A stretch of 64,000 bases of DNA from the NCBI GenBank assembly GCA_023053545.1, contig JAKZAN010000096.1, positions 1 to 64,000 on the forward strand, read 5' to 3'. Positions 47,147 through 60,180 of the stretch are shown here, piece by piece. The stretch is from Lepidurus packardi. Taxonomy: Eukaryota; Arthropoda; Branchiopoda; Notostraca; Triopsidae. Position 1 is the stretch's first letter. Each line of letters starts with the position of its first letter. The translations under genes and the position numbers were made by a program. Under the pieces are notes generated by a model. The model saw only the letters and a program-made list of their open reading frames with translations. It did no database searches and was not told the DNA's origin.

Positions 47147-50107
47147 GTAAGAATTCAGTAAGAATTCAGTAGGAATTAATTCAGTCTGTAAGGATTTAAT
47201 TAAGTCCGTAATGAATTAATTCAGTCCGAAATCGATTAATTAAGTCCGTAATGAATTAATTCAGTCCGTATGAAATTAATTCAGTCCGTAAGGAATTAAT
47301 GAAGGAACTAATTCAGTCCGTAAGGAATTAAACCAGTCCGTAAGGAATAAGTTCAGTACGTAGGGAATTAATTCAGTCCGTAATCGATTAATTAAGTCCG
47401 AAATGAATTAATTCAGTCCGTATGAAATTAATTCAGTCCGTAAGGAATTAATTCAGTCCGTAAGGAATTAATTCAGTCCGTAAGGAATTAATTCAGTCCG
47501 TAAGGAATTAATTCAGTCCGTAAGGAATTATTTCAGTCCGTAATTAATTAATTCATTCCTTACGGAATTAATTAAGTCCATAAGGAATTAATTCAGTCTG
47601 TAAGGATTTAATTAAGTCCGTAATGAATTAATTCAGTCCGAAATCGATTAATTAAGTCCGTAATGAATTAATTCAGTCCGTATGAAATTAATTCAGTCCG
47701 TAAGGAATTAATTAAGGAATTAATTCACTCCGTAAGGAATTATTTCAGTCCGTAATTAATTAATTCATTCCTTACGGAATTAATTAAGTCCATAAGGAAT
47801 TAATTAAGTCCATAAGGAATTAATTCAGTCTGTAAGGATTTAATTAAGTCCGTAATGAATTAATTCAGTCCGTAAGGAATTAATTCAGTCCGTAAGGAAT
47901 TAATTCAATCCGTAAGGATTTAATTCAGTCCGTAAGGAATTAATTCAGTTCGTAAGGTATTAATTCAGTCCGTAAGGAATTAATTCAGTCCGTAAGGAAT
48001 TAATTTAGTCCGTAAGGAATTAATTCAGTCCGTAAGGAATTAATTCAGTCCGTAAGGAATTAATTCAGTCCGTAAGGAATTAATTCAGTCCGTAAGGAAT
48101 TAATTCAGTCCGTAAGGAATTATTTCAGTCCGTAATTAATTAATTCATTCCTTACGGAATTAATTAATTCCATAAGGAATTAATTCAGTCTGTAAGGATT
48201 TAATTAAGTCCGTAATGAATTAATTCAGTCCGTAAGGAATTAATTCAGTCCGTAAGGAATTAATTCAGTCCGTAAGGAATTATTTCAGTCCGTAATTAAT
48301 TAATTCATTCCTTACGGAATTAATTAATTCTTTCCTTACGGAAGTAATTAAGTCCATAAGTAATTAATTCAGTCTGTAAGGATTTAATTAAGTCCGTAAT
48401 GAATTAATTCAGTCCGAAATCGATTAATTAAGTCCGTAATGAATTAATTCAGTCCGTATGAAATTAATTCAGTCCGTAAGGAATTAATTAAGGAATTAAT
48501 TCAGTCCGTAAGGAATTATTTCAGTCCGTAATTAATTAATTCATTCCTTACGGAATTAATTAAGTCCATAAGGAATTAATTCAGTCTGTAAGGATTTAAT
48601 TAAGTCCGTAATGAATTAATTCAGTCCGTAAGGAATTAATTCAGTCCGTAAGGAATTAATTTAGTCCGTAAGGAATTAATTCAGTCCGTAAGGAATTAAT
48701 TCAGTCCGTAAGGAATTAATTCAGTCCGTAAGGAATTAAATCAGTCCGTAAGGAATAAGTTCAGTACGTATTGAATTAATTCAGTCCGTAATCGATTAAT
48801 TAATTCCGAAATGAATTAATTCAGTCCGTATGAAATTAATTCAGTCCGTAAGGAATTAATTAAGGAATTAATTCTGTCCGTAAGGAATTAATTCAGTCCG
48901 TAAGGAATTAATTCAGTCCGTAAGGAATTAATTCAGTCCGTAAGGAATTAATTCAGTCCGTAAGGAATTAATTCAGTCCGTAAGGAATTAATTCAGTCCG
49001 TAAGGAATTATTTCAGTCCGTAATTAATTAATTCATTCCTTACGGAATTAATTAAGTCCATAAGGAATTAATTCAGTCTGTAAGGATTAAATTAAGTCCG
49101 TAATGAATTAATTCAGTCCGTAAGGAATTAATTCAGTCCGTAAGGAATTAATTCAGTCCGTAAGGAATTATTTCAGTCCGTAATTAATTAATTCATTCCT
49201 TACGGAATTAATTAAGTCCATAAGGAATTAATTCAGTCTGTAAGGATTTAATTAAGTCCGTAATGAATTAATTCAGTCCGTATGAAATTAATTCAGTCCG
49301 TAAGGAATTAATTCAGTCCGTAAGGAATTATTTCAGTCCGTAATTAATTAATTCATTCCTTACGGAATTAATTAATTCCATAAGGAATTAATTCAGTCTG
49401 TAAGGATTTAATTAAGTCCGTAATGAATTAATTCAGTCCGTAAGGAATTAATTCAGTCCGTAAGGAATTAATTCAGTCCGTAAGGAATTAATTCAGTCCG
49501 TAAGGAATTATTTCAGTCCGTAATTAATTAATTCTTTCCTTACGGAATTAATTAAGTCCATAAGTAATTAATTCAGTCTGTAAGGATTTAATTAAGTCCG
49601 TAATGAATTAATTCAGTCCGAAATCGATTAATTAAGTCCGTAATGAATTAATTCAGTCCGTATGAAATTAATTCAGTCCGTAAGGAATTAATTAAGGAAT
49701 TAATTCAGTCCGTAAGGAATTATTTCAGTCCGTAATTAATTAATTCATTCCTTACGGAATTAATTAAGTCCATAAGGAATTAATTCAGTCTGTAAGGATT
49801 TAATTAAGTCCGTAATGAATTAATTCAGTCCGTAAGGAATTAATTCAGTCCGTAAGGAATTAATTCAATCCGTAAGGATTTAATTCAGTCCGTAAGGAAT
49901 TAATTCAGTTCGTAAGGTATTAATTCAGTCCGTAAGGAATTAATTCAGTCCGTAAGGAATTAATTTAGTCCGTAAGGAATTAATTCAGTCCGTAAGGAAT
50001 AAGTTCAGTACGTAAGGAATTAATTCAGTCCGTAATAAATTAATTAAGTCCGTAATGAATTAATTCAGTCCGTACGAAATTAATTCAGGCCGTAAGGAAT
50101 TAATTCA
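47147..50107 (+). repeat. 3909-bp offset pair, copy 2
   Basis: Collinear with 43238-45480 at +3909 (AAACCAG 47330, TTCACTCC 47724) and then +3933. It includes the 24-bp insertion carrying a second inverted core. From about 49.7 kb it matches 46.74-47.15 kb, returning to the 37-bp marker at 50108. Confidence 0.87.
48303..48360 (+). repeat. Double inverted core with 24-bp insertion
   Basis: Two CCTTACGG cores lie only 24 bp apart (48310 and 48334), the second in TTCTTTCCTTACGGAAGTAATT followed by GTCCATAAGTAATT. The offset to the 44-kb copy changes by exactly 24 here (3909 to 3933). A single TTCTTTCC/GTCCATAAGTAATT version lies near 49530-49570, which may be the donor. Confidence 0.87.
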
Positions 50108-52412
50108 GTAAGAATTCAGTAAGAATTCAGTAGGAATTAATTCAGTCTGTAAGGATTTAATTAAGTCCGTAATGAATTAATTCAGTCCGAAATCGATTAA
50201 TTAAGTCCGTAATGAATTAATTCAGTCCGTATGAAATTAATTCAGTCCGTAAGGAATTAATGAAGGAACTAATTCAGTCCGTAAGGAATTAAATCAGTCC
50301 GTAAGGAATTAGTTCAGTACGTAGGGAATTAATTCAGTCCGTAATCGATTAATTAAGTCCGAAATGAATTAATTCAGTCCGTATGAAATTAATTCAGTCC
50401 GTAAGGAATTAATTCAGTCCGTAAGGAATTAATTCAGTCCGTAAGGAATTAATTCAGTCCGTAAGGAATTAATTCAGTCTGTAAGGAATTATTTCAGTCC
50501 GTAATTAATTAATTCATTCCTTACGGAATTAATTAAGTCCATAAGGAATTAATTCAGTCTGTAAGGATTTAATTAAGTCCGTAATGAATTAATTCAGTCC
50601 GAAATCGATTCATTAAGTCCGTAATGAATTAATTCAGTCCGTATGAAATTAATTCAGTCCGTAAGGAATTAATTAAGGAATTAATTCAGTCCGTAAGGAA
50701 TTATTTCAGTCCGTAATTAATTAATTCATTCCTTACGGAATTAATTAAGTCCATAAGGAATTAATTAAGTCCATAAGGAATTAATTCAGTCTGTAAGGAT
50801 TTAATTAAGTCCGTAATGAATTAATTCAGTCCGTAAGGAATTAATTCAGTCCGTAAGGAATTAATTCAATCCGTAAGGATTTAATTCAGTCCGTAAGGAA
50901 TTAATTCAGTTCGTAAGGTATTAATTCAGTCCGTAAGGAATTAATTCAGTCCGTAAGGAATTAATTTAGTCCGTAAGGAATTAATTCAGTCCGTAAGGAA
51001 TTAATTCAGTCCGTAAGGAATTAATGCAGTCCGTAAGGAATTAATTCAGTCCGTAAGGAATTAATTCAGTCCGTAAGGAATTATTTCAGTCCGTAATTAA
51101 TTAATTCATTCCTTACGGAATTAATTAATTCCATAAGGAATTAATTCAGTCTGTAAGGATTTAATTAAGTCCGTAATGAATTAATTCAGTCCGTAAGGAA
51201 TTAATTCAGTCCGTAAGGAATTAATTCAGTCCGTAAGGAATTATTTCAGTCCGTAATTAATTAATTCATTCCTTACGGAATTAATTAAGTCCATAAGGAA
51301 TCAATTCAGTCTGTAAGGATTTAATTAAGTCCGTAATGAATTAATTCAGTCCGAAATCGATTAATTAAGTCCGTAATGAATTAATTCAGTCCGTATGAAA
51401 TTAATTCAGTCCGTAAGGAATTAATTAAGGAATTAATTCAGTCCGTAAGGAATTATTTCAGTCCGTAATTAATTAATTCATTCCTTACGGAATTAATTAA
51501 GTCCATAAGGAATTAATTCAGTCTGTAAGGATTTAATTAAGTCCGTAATGAATTAATTCAGTCCGTAAGGAATTAATTCAGTCCGTAAGGAATTAATTCA
51601 ATCCGTAAGGATTTAATTCAGTCCATAAGGAATTAATTCAGTTCGTAAGGTATTAATTCAGTCCGTAAGGAATTAATTCAGTCCGTAAGGAATTAATTTA
51701 GTCCGTAAGGAATTAATTCAGTCCGTAAGGAATTAATTCAGTCCGTAAGGAATTAATTCAGTCCGTAAGGAATTAATTCAGTCCGTAAGGAATTAATTCA
51801 GTCCGTAAGGAATTATTTCAGTCCGTAATTAATTAATTCATTCCTTACGGAATTAATTAATTCCATAAGGAATTAATTCAGTCTGTAAGGATTTAATTAA
51901 GTCCGTAATGAATTAATTCAGTCCGTAAGGAATTAATTCAGTCCGTAAGGAATTAATTCTGTCCGTAAGGAATTATTTCAGTCCGTAATTAATTAATTCA
52001 TTCCTTACGGAATTAATTAAGTCCATAAGGAATTAATTCAGTCTGTAAGGATTTAATTAAGTCCGTAATGAATTAATTCAGTCCGAAATCGATTAATTAA
52101 GTCCGTAATGAATTAATTCAGTCCGTATGAAATTAATTCAGTCCGTAAGGAATTAATTAAGGAATTAATTCAGTCCGTAAGGAATTATTTCAGTCCGTAA
52201 TTAATTAATTCATTCCTTACGGAATTAATTAAGTACATAAGGAATTAATTCAGTCTGTAAGGATTTAATTAAGTCCGTAATGAATTAATTCAGTTCGTAA
52301 GGTATTAATTCAGTCCGTAAGGAATTAATTCAGTCCGTAATAAATTAATTAAGTCCGTAATGAATTAATTCAGTTCGTACGAAATTAATTCAGTCCGTAA
52401 GGAATTAATTTA
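50108..52412 (+). repeat. Further core-type HOR copies
   Basis: Resembles 47147-48600 at +2961, with private variants (GGAATTAGTTCAGTACG near 50305, GATTCATTAAG near 50608, AATGCAG near 51024, GGAATCAATTC near 51298). It then repeats the GTTCGTAAGGTATT/TTTAGTCC series and M212 modules. Near 52290-52330 a shortened form joins GTTCGTAAGGTATT directly to GTAATAAATT, ending at the 37-bp marker at 52413. Confidence 0.83.
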
Positions 52413-54814
52413 GTAAGAATTCAGTAAGAATTCAGTAGGAATTAATTCAGTCTGTAAGGATTTAATTAAGTCCGTAATGAATTAATTCAGTCCGAAATCG
52501 ATTAATTAAGTCCGTAATGAATTAATTCAGTCCGTATGAAATTAATTCAGTCCGTAAGGAATTAATGAAGGAACTAATTCAGTCCGTAAGGAATTAATTC
52601 AGTCCGTAAGGAATTATTTCAGTCCGTAATTAATTAATTCATTCCTTACGGAATTAATTAAGTCCATAAGGAATTAATTCAGTCTGTAAGGATTTAGTTA
52701 AGTCCGTAATGAATTCATTCAGTCCGTAAGGAATTAATTCAGTCCATAAGGAATTAATTCAGTCCGTAAGGAATTAATTCAGTCCGTAAGGAATTATTTC
52801 AGTCCGTAATTAATTAATTCATTCCTTACGGAATTAATTAAGTCCATAAGGAATTAATTCAGCCTGTAAGGATTTAATTACGTCCGTAATGAATTCATTC
52901 AGTCCGAAATCGATTAATTAAGTCCGTAATGAATTAATTCAGTCCGTATGAAATTAATTCAGTCCGTAAGGAATTAGTTCAGTCCGTTTGAAATTAATTC
53001 AGTCCGTAAGGAATTAATTAAGGAATTAATTCAGTCCGTAAGGAATTAATTCAGTCCGTAAGGAATTAATTCAGTCCGTAAGGAATTATTTCAGTCCGTA
53101 ATTAATTAATTCATTCCTTACGGAATTAATTAAGTCCATAAGGATTTAATTCAGTCCGTAAGGAATTAATTCAGTCCATAAGGAATTAATTCAGTCCGTA
53201 AGGAATAAGTTCAGTACGTAAGGAATTAATTCAGTCCGTAATAAATTAATTAAATCCGTAATGAATTAATTCAGTCCGTAAGGAATAAGTTCAGTACGTA
53301 AGGAATTCATTCAGTCCGTAAGGATTTAATTCAGTCCGTAAGGAATTAATCCAGTCCGTAAGGAATAAGTTCATTACGTGAGGAATTATTTCAGTCCGTA
53401 ATCGATTAATTAAGTCCGAAATGAATTAATTCAGTCCGTGTGAAATTAATTCAGTCCGTATGAAATTAATTCAGTCCGTAAGGAATTAATTAAGGAATTA
53501 ATTCAGTCCGTAAGGAATTAATTCAGTCCGTAAGGAATTAATTCAGTCCGTAAGGAATTAATTCAGTCCGTAAGGAATTAATTCAGTCCGTAAGGAATTA
53601 ATTCAGTCCGTACGAAATTAATTCAGTCCGTAAGGAATTAATTTAGTAAGAATTCAGAAAGAATTCAGTAGGAATTAATTCAGTCTGTAAGGATTTAATT
53701 AAGTCCGTAATGAATTAATTCAGTCCGAAATCGATTAATTAAGTCCGTAGTGAATTAATTCAGTCCGTAAGGAATTAATGAAGGAACTAATTCAGTCCGT
53801 AAGGAATTAATTCAGTCCGTAAGGAATTATTTCAGTCCGTAATTAATTAATTCATTCCTTACGGAATTAATTAAGTCCATAAGGAATTAATTCAGTCTGT
53901 AAGGATTTAGTTAAGTCCGTAATGAATTCATTCAGTCCGTAAGGAATTAATTCAGTCCATAAGGAATTAATTCAGTCCGTAAGGAATTAATTCATTCCTT
54001 ACGGAATTAATTACGTCCATAAGGAATTAATTCAGCCTGTAAGGATTTAATTACGTCCGTAATGAATTCATTCAGTCCGAAATCGATTAATTAAGTCCGT
54101 AATGAATTAATTCAGTCCTTATGAAATTAATTCCGTCCGTAAGGAATTAGTTCAGTCCGTTTGAAATTAATTCAGTCCGTAAGGAATTAATTAAGGAATT
54201 AATTCAGTCCGTAAGGAATTAATTCAGTCCGTAAGGAATTAATTCAGTCCGTAAGGAATTATTTCAGTCCGTAATTAATTAATTCATTCCTTACGGAATT
54301 AATTAAGTCCATAAGGATTTAATTCAATCCGTAAGGAATTAATTCAGTCCATAAGGAATTAATTCAGTCCGTAAGGAATAAGTTCAGTACGTAAGGAATT
54401 AATTCAGTCCGTAATAAATTAATTAAATCCGTAATGAATTAATTCAGTCCGTATGAAATTAATTCAGTCCGTAAGGAATTCATTCAGTTCGTAAGGATTT
54501 AATTCAGTCCGTAAGGAATTAATCCAGTCCGTAAGGAATAAGTTCATTACGTGAGGAATTATTTCAGTCCGTAATCGATTAATTAAGTCCGAAATGAATT
54601 AATTCAGTCCGTGTGAAATTAATTCAGTCCGTATGAAATTAATTCAGTCCGTAAGGAATTTATTAAGGAATTAATTCAGTCCGTAAGGAATTAATTCAGT
54701 CCGTAAGGAATTAATTCAGTCCGTAAGGAATTAATTCAGTCCGTAAGGAATTAATTCAATCCGTAAGGAATTAATTCATTCCGTAATTAATTAATTCATT
54801 CCTTACGGAATTAA
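52413..54814 (+). repeat. 1173-bp higher-order repeat, two copies (mixed)
   Basis: GTCCGTTTG (52982, 54155) and other landmarks repeat at +1173; the 37-bp markers at 52413 and 53646 are 1233 apart because of additional monomers in copy 1. The marker at 53646 is altered (CAGAAAGAATTC). CATTACGTGAGG units occur near 53370 and 54543. The block is related to 31.5-33 kb: the same GGATTTAGTTAAG, AATTCATTCAG and CAGCCTGTAAGG...TTACGTCC units occur at an offset of about 20,921-20,961. It ends at a 16-bp inverted-type unit (54799-54814) lacking four bases. Confidence 0.86.
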
Positions 54815-56460
54815 GTCCATAAGGAATTAATTCAGTCTGTAAGGATTTAATTAAGTCCGTAATGAATTAATTCAGTCCGAAATCGATTAATTAAGTCCGT
54901 AATGAATTAATTCAGTCCGTATGAAATTAATTCAGTCCGTAAGGAATTAATTAAGGAATTAATTCAGTCCGTAAGGAATTAATTCAGCCCGTAAGGAATT
55001 AATTCAGTCCGTAAGGAATTAATTCAGTCCGTAAGGAATTATTTCAGTCCGTAATTAATTAATTCATTCCTTACGGAATTAATTAAGTCCATAAGGAATT
55101 AATTCAGTCTGTAAGGATTTAATTAAGTCCGTAATGAATTAATTCAGTCCGTAAGGAATTAATTCAGTCCGTATGAAATTAATTCATTTCGTAAGGAATT
55201 AATTCAGTAAGAAAGGAATTCAATCAATCCTAAAGAATTAATTCAGTCCGTAAGGAACTAATTCAGTCCGTAAGGAATTAATTCAGTCCGTAAGGAATTA
55301 ATTCAGTCCGTAAGGAATTAATCCAGTCCGTAAGGAATAAGTTCATTACGTGAGGAATTATTTCAGTCCGTAATCGATTAATTAAGTCCGAAATGAATTA
55401 ATTCAGTCCGTGTGAAATTAATTCAGTCCGTATGAAATTAATTAAGGAATTAATTCAGTCTGTAAGGATTTAATAAGTCCGTAATGAATTAATTCAGTCC
55501 GAAATCGATTAATTAAGTCCGTAATGAATTAATTCAGTCCGTATGAAATTAATTCAGTCCGTAAGGAATTAATTAAGGAATTAATTCAGTCCGTAAGGAA
55601 TTAATTAAGGAACTAATTCAGTCCGTAAGAATTAATTCAGTCCGTAAGGAATTAATTCAGTCCGTAAGGAATTAATTCAGTCCGTAAGGAATTAATTCAG
55701 TCCGTAAGGAATTATTTCAGTCCGTAATTAATTAATTCATTCCTTACGGAATTAATTAAGTCCATAAGGAATTAATTCAGCCTGTAAGGATTTAATTACA
55801 TCCGTAATGAATTCATTCAGTCCGAAATCGATTAATTAAGTCCGTAATGAATTAATTCAGTCCGTATGAAATTAATTCAATCCGTAAGGAATTAATTCAG
55901 TCCGTTTGAAATTAATTCAGTCCGTAAGGAATTAATTAAGGAATTAATTCAGTCCGTAAGGAATTAATTCAGTCCGTAAGGAATTAATTCAGTCCGTAAG
56001 GAATTAATTCAGTCCGTAAGGAATTAATTCAGTCCGTAAGGAATTATTTCAGTCCGTAATTAATTAATTCATTCCTTACGGAATAAATTAAGTCCATAAG
56101 GATTTAATTCAGTCCGTAAGGAATTAATTCAGTCCATAAGGAATTAATTCAGTCCGTAAGGAATAAGTTCAGTACGTAAGGAATTAATTCAGTCCGTAAT
56201 AAATTAACTAAGTCCGTAATGAATTAATTCAGTCCGTATGAAATTAATTCAGTCCGTAAGGAATTCATTCAGTCCGTAAGGATTTAATTCAGTCCGTAAG
56301 GAATTAATCCAGTCCGTAAGGAATAAGTTCATTACGTGAGGAATTATTTCAGTCCGTAATCGATTAATTAAGTCCGAAATGAATTAATTCAGTCCGTGTG
56401 AAATTAATTCAGTCCGTATGAAATTAATTCAGTCCGTAAGGAATTAATTAAGGAATTAAT
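54815..56460 (+). repeat. Transition to right flank family
   Basis: The 39-bp EcoRI marker reappears at 55207. Two 19-bp monomers (55458, 55621), CAGCCTG...TTACATCC (about 55780) and GTCCGTTTG (55900) link it to 52-54 kb, with CATTACGTGAGG units at about 55332 and 56325. Phase is broken more often here than in any other stretch of similar length, suggesting an old or frequently rearranged border. Confidence 0.82.
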
Positions 56461-59400
56461 TCAGTCCGTAAGGAATTAATTCAGTCCGTAAGGAATTAAT
56501 TCAGTCCGTAATTAATTAATTCATTCCTTACGGGATTAATTAAGTCCATAAGGAATTAATTCAGTCTGTAAGGATTTAATTCAGCCCGTAAGGAATTAAT
56601 TCAGTCCGTAAGGAATTATTTCAGTCCGTAAGGAATTATTTCAGTCCGTAAGGAATAAATTCAATCCGTAAGGAATTAATTCAGTCCGTAAGGATTTAAT
56701 TCAGTCCGTAAGGTATTAATTCAGTCCGTAAGGAATTAATTCAGTCCGTATGAAATTAATTCAGTCCGTAAGGAATTAATTCAGTCCGTAAGGATTTAAT
56801 TCAGTCCGTAAGGTATTAATTCAGTCCGTAAGGAATTAATTCAGTCCGTAAGGAATTAATTCAGTCCGTAAGGAATTAATTCAGTCCGTAAGGAATAAGT
56901 TCAGTACGTAAGGAATTAATTCAGTCCGTAATAAATTAATTAAGTCCGTAATGAATTAATTCAGTAAGAAAGGAATTCAATCAATCCTAAAGAATTAATT
57001 CAGTCCGTAAGGAACTAATTCAGTCCGTAAGGAATTAATTTAGTCCGTAAATAATTAATTCAGTCCGTAAGGAATTAATTAAGTCCGTATGGAATTAATT
57101 CAGTCCGTAAGGAATTAATTCAGTCCGTAAGGAATTAATTCAGTCCGTAAGGAATTAATTCAGTCCGTAACGATTTAATTCAGCCTGTAAGGAATTAATT
57201 CAGTAAGAACGGAATTCAATAAATCCTAAAGAATTAATTCAGTCCGTAAGGAAATAATTCAGTCCGTAAGGAATTAATTCCGTCCGTAAGGAATTATTTC
57301 AATCCGTAATTAATTCATTCATTCCTTACGGAATTAATTAAGTCCATAATGAATTAATTCAGTCCGTAAGGAATTAATTCAGTCCGTAAGGAATTAATTA
57401 AATCCGTACGGAATTAATTCAGTCCGTAAGGAATTAATTAAGTACGTAAGGAATTAATTAAGTCCGTAATGAATTAATTCAGTCCGTATGAAATTAATTC
57501 AGTCCGTATGAAATTAATTCAGTCCGTAAGGAATTAATTAAGGAATTAATTCAGTCCGTAAGGAATTAATTCAGTCCGTAAGGAATTAATTCAGTCCGTA
57601 AGGAATTAATTCAGTCCGTAATTAATTAATTCATTCCTTACGGGATTAATTAAGTCCATAAGGAATTAATTCAGTCTGTAAGGATTTAATTCAGCCCGTA
57701 AGGAATTAATTCAGTCCGTAAGGAATTATTTCAGTCCGTAAGGAATTATTTCAGTCCGTAAGGAATAAATTCAATCCGTAAGGAATTAATTCAGTCCGTA
57801 AGGATTTAATTCAGTCCGTAAGGTATTAATTCAGTCCGTAAGGAATTAATTCAGTCCGTATGAAATTAATTCAGTCCGTAAGGAATTAATTAAGGAATTA
57901 ATTCAGTCCGTAAGGAATTAATTCAGCCCGTAAGGAATTAATTCAGTCCGTAAGGAATTAATTCAGTCCGTAAGGAATTATTTCAGTCCGTAAGGAATAA
58001 ATTCAGTCCGTAAGGAATTAATTCAGTCCGTAAGGATTTAATTCAGTCCGTAAGGTATTAATTCAGTCCGTAAGGAATTAATTCAGTCCGTAAGGAATTA
58101 ATTCAGTCCGTAAGGAATTAATTCAGTCCGTAAGGAATAAGTTCAGTACGTAAGGAATTAATTCAGTCCGTAATAAATTAATTAAGTCCGTAATGAATTA
58201 ATTCAGTAAGAAAGGAATTCAATCAATCCTAAAGAATTAATTCAGTCCGTAAGGAACTAATTAAGTCCGTATGGAATTAATTCAGTCCGTAAGGAATTAA
58301 TTCAGTCCGTAAGGAATTAATTCAGTCCGTAAGGAATTAATTCAGTCCGTAACGATTTAATTCAGCCCGTAAGGAATTAATTCAGTAAGAACGGAATTCA
58401 ATAAATCCTAAAGAATTAATTCAGTCCGTAAGGAAATAATTCAGTCCGTAAGGAATTAATTCAGTCCGTAAGGAATTATTTCAATCCGTAATTAATTCAT
58501 TCATTCCTTACGGAATTAATTAAGTCCATAATGAATTAATTCAGTCCGTAAGGAATTAATTCAGTCCGTAAGGAATTAATTAAATCCGTACGGAATTAAT
58601 TCAGTCCGTAAGGAATTAATTAAGTACGTAAGGAATTAATTCAGTCCGTAATGAATTAATTCAGTCCGTATGAAATTAATTCAGTCCGTAAGGAATTCAT
58701 TCAGTCCGTAAGGATTTAATTCAGTCCGTAAGGAATTAATCCAGTCCGTAAGGAATAAGTTCATTACGTGAGGAACTATTTCAGTCCGTAATCGATTAAT
58801 TATGTCCGAAATGAATTAATTCAGTCCGTGTGAAATTAATTCAGTCCGTATGAAATTAATTCAGTCCGTAAGGAATTAATTAAGGAATTAATACAGTCCG
58901 TAAGGAATTAATTCAGTCCGTAAGGAATTAATTCAGTCCGTAAGGAATTAATTCAGTCCGTAAGGAATTAATTCAGTCCGTAATTAATTAATCCATTCCT
59001 TACGGGATTAATTAAGTCCATAAGGAATTAATTCAGTCTGTAAGGATTTAATTCAGCCCGTAAGGAATTAATTCAGTAAGTAAGGAATTATTTCAGTCCG
59101 TAAGGAATTATTTCAGTCCGTAAGGAATAAATTCAATCCGTAAGGAATTAATTCAGTCCGTAAGGATTTAATTCAGTCCGTAAGGTATTAATTCAGTCCG
59201 TAAGGAATTAATTCAGTCCGTATGAAATTAATTCTGTCCGTAAGGAGTTAATTAAGGAATTAATTCAGTCCGTAAGGAATTAATTCAGCCCGTAAGGAAT
59301 TAATTCAGTCCGTAAGGAATTAATTCAGTCCGTAAGGAATTATTTCAGTCCGTAAGGAATAAATTCAGTCCGTAAGGAATTAATTCAGTCCGTAAGGATT

Positions 59401-60180
59401 TAATTCAGTCAGTAAGGTATTAATTCAGTCCGTAAGGAATTAATTCAGTCCGTAAGGAATTAATTCAGTCCGTAAGGAATTAATTCAGTCCGTAAGGAAT
59501 AAGTTCAGTACGTAAGGAATTAATTCAGTCCGTAATAAATTAATTAAGTCCGTAATGAATTAATTCAGTAAGAAAGGAATTCAATCAATCCTAAAGAATT
59601 AATTTAGTCCGTAAGGAACTAATTCAGTCCGTAAGGAATTAATTTAGTCCGTAAATAATTAATTCAGTCCGTAAGGAATTAATTAAGTCCGTATGGAATT
59701 AATTCAGTCCGTAAGGAATTAATTCAATCCGTAAGGAATTAATTCAGTCCGTAAGGAATTAATTCAGTCCGTAACGATTTAATTCAGCCCGTAAGGAATT
59801 AATTCAGTAAGAACGGAATTCAATAAATCCTAAAGAATTAATTCAGTCCGTAAGGAAATAATTCAGTCCGTAAGGAATTAATTCAGTCCGTAAGGAATTA
59901 TTTCAATCCGTAATTAATTCATTCATTCCTTACGGAATTAATTAAGTCCATAATGAATTAATTCAGTCCGTAAGGAATTAATTCAGTCCGTAAGGAATTA
60001 ATTAAATCCGTACGGAATTAATTCAGTCCGTAAGGAATTAATTAAGTACGTAAGGAATTAATTCAGTCCGTAAGGATTTAATTCAGTCCGTAAGGTATTA
60101 ATTCAGTCCGTAAGGAATTAATTCAGTCCGTAAGGAATTAATTAAGTACGTAAGGAATTAATTCCGTCCGTAAGGATTTA
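56461..60180 (+). repeat. 1.1-1.4-kb higher-order repeat, three copies
   Basis: A substituted inverted unit TTACGGGATTAATT occurs at 56531, 57641 and 59003 (spacing 1110, 1362). GTAACGATTT occurs at 57171, 58353 and 59775 (1182, 1422). The paired EcoRI markers 56964/57203, 58206/58385 and 59568/59807 give matching intervals. The differences are whole monomers plus one truncated 12-bp unit. Other typical variants are GGAATAAATTC, TTCAGCCC, GTAAATAATT and the palindromic CCGTACGG (57404, 58586, 60008). Confidence 0.87.

Noticed and set aside
56521..56540. CENP-B-box-like match at ATTCATTCCTTACGGGA
   Set aside because: CGGG and TTC fit, but two essential positions (G5 and A10) of the box do not. 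The CGGG form occurs only three times, so it is probably chance.
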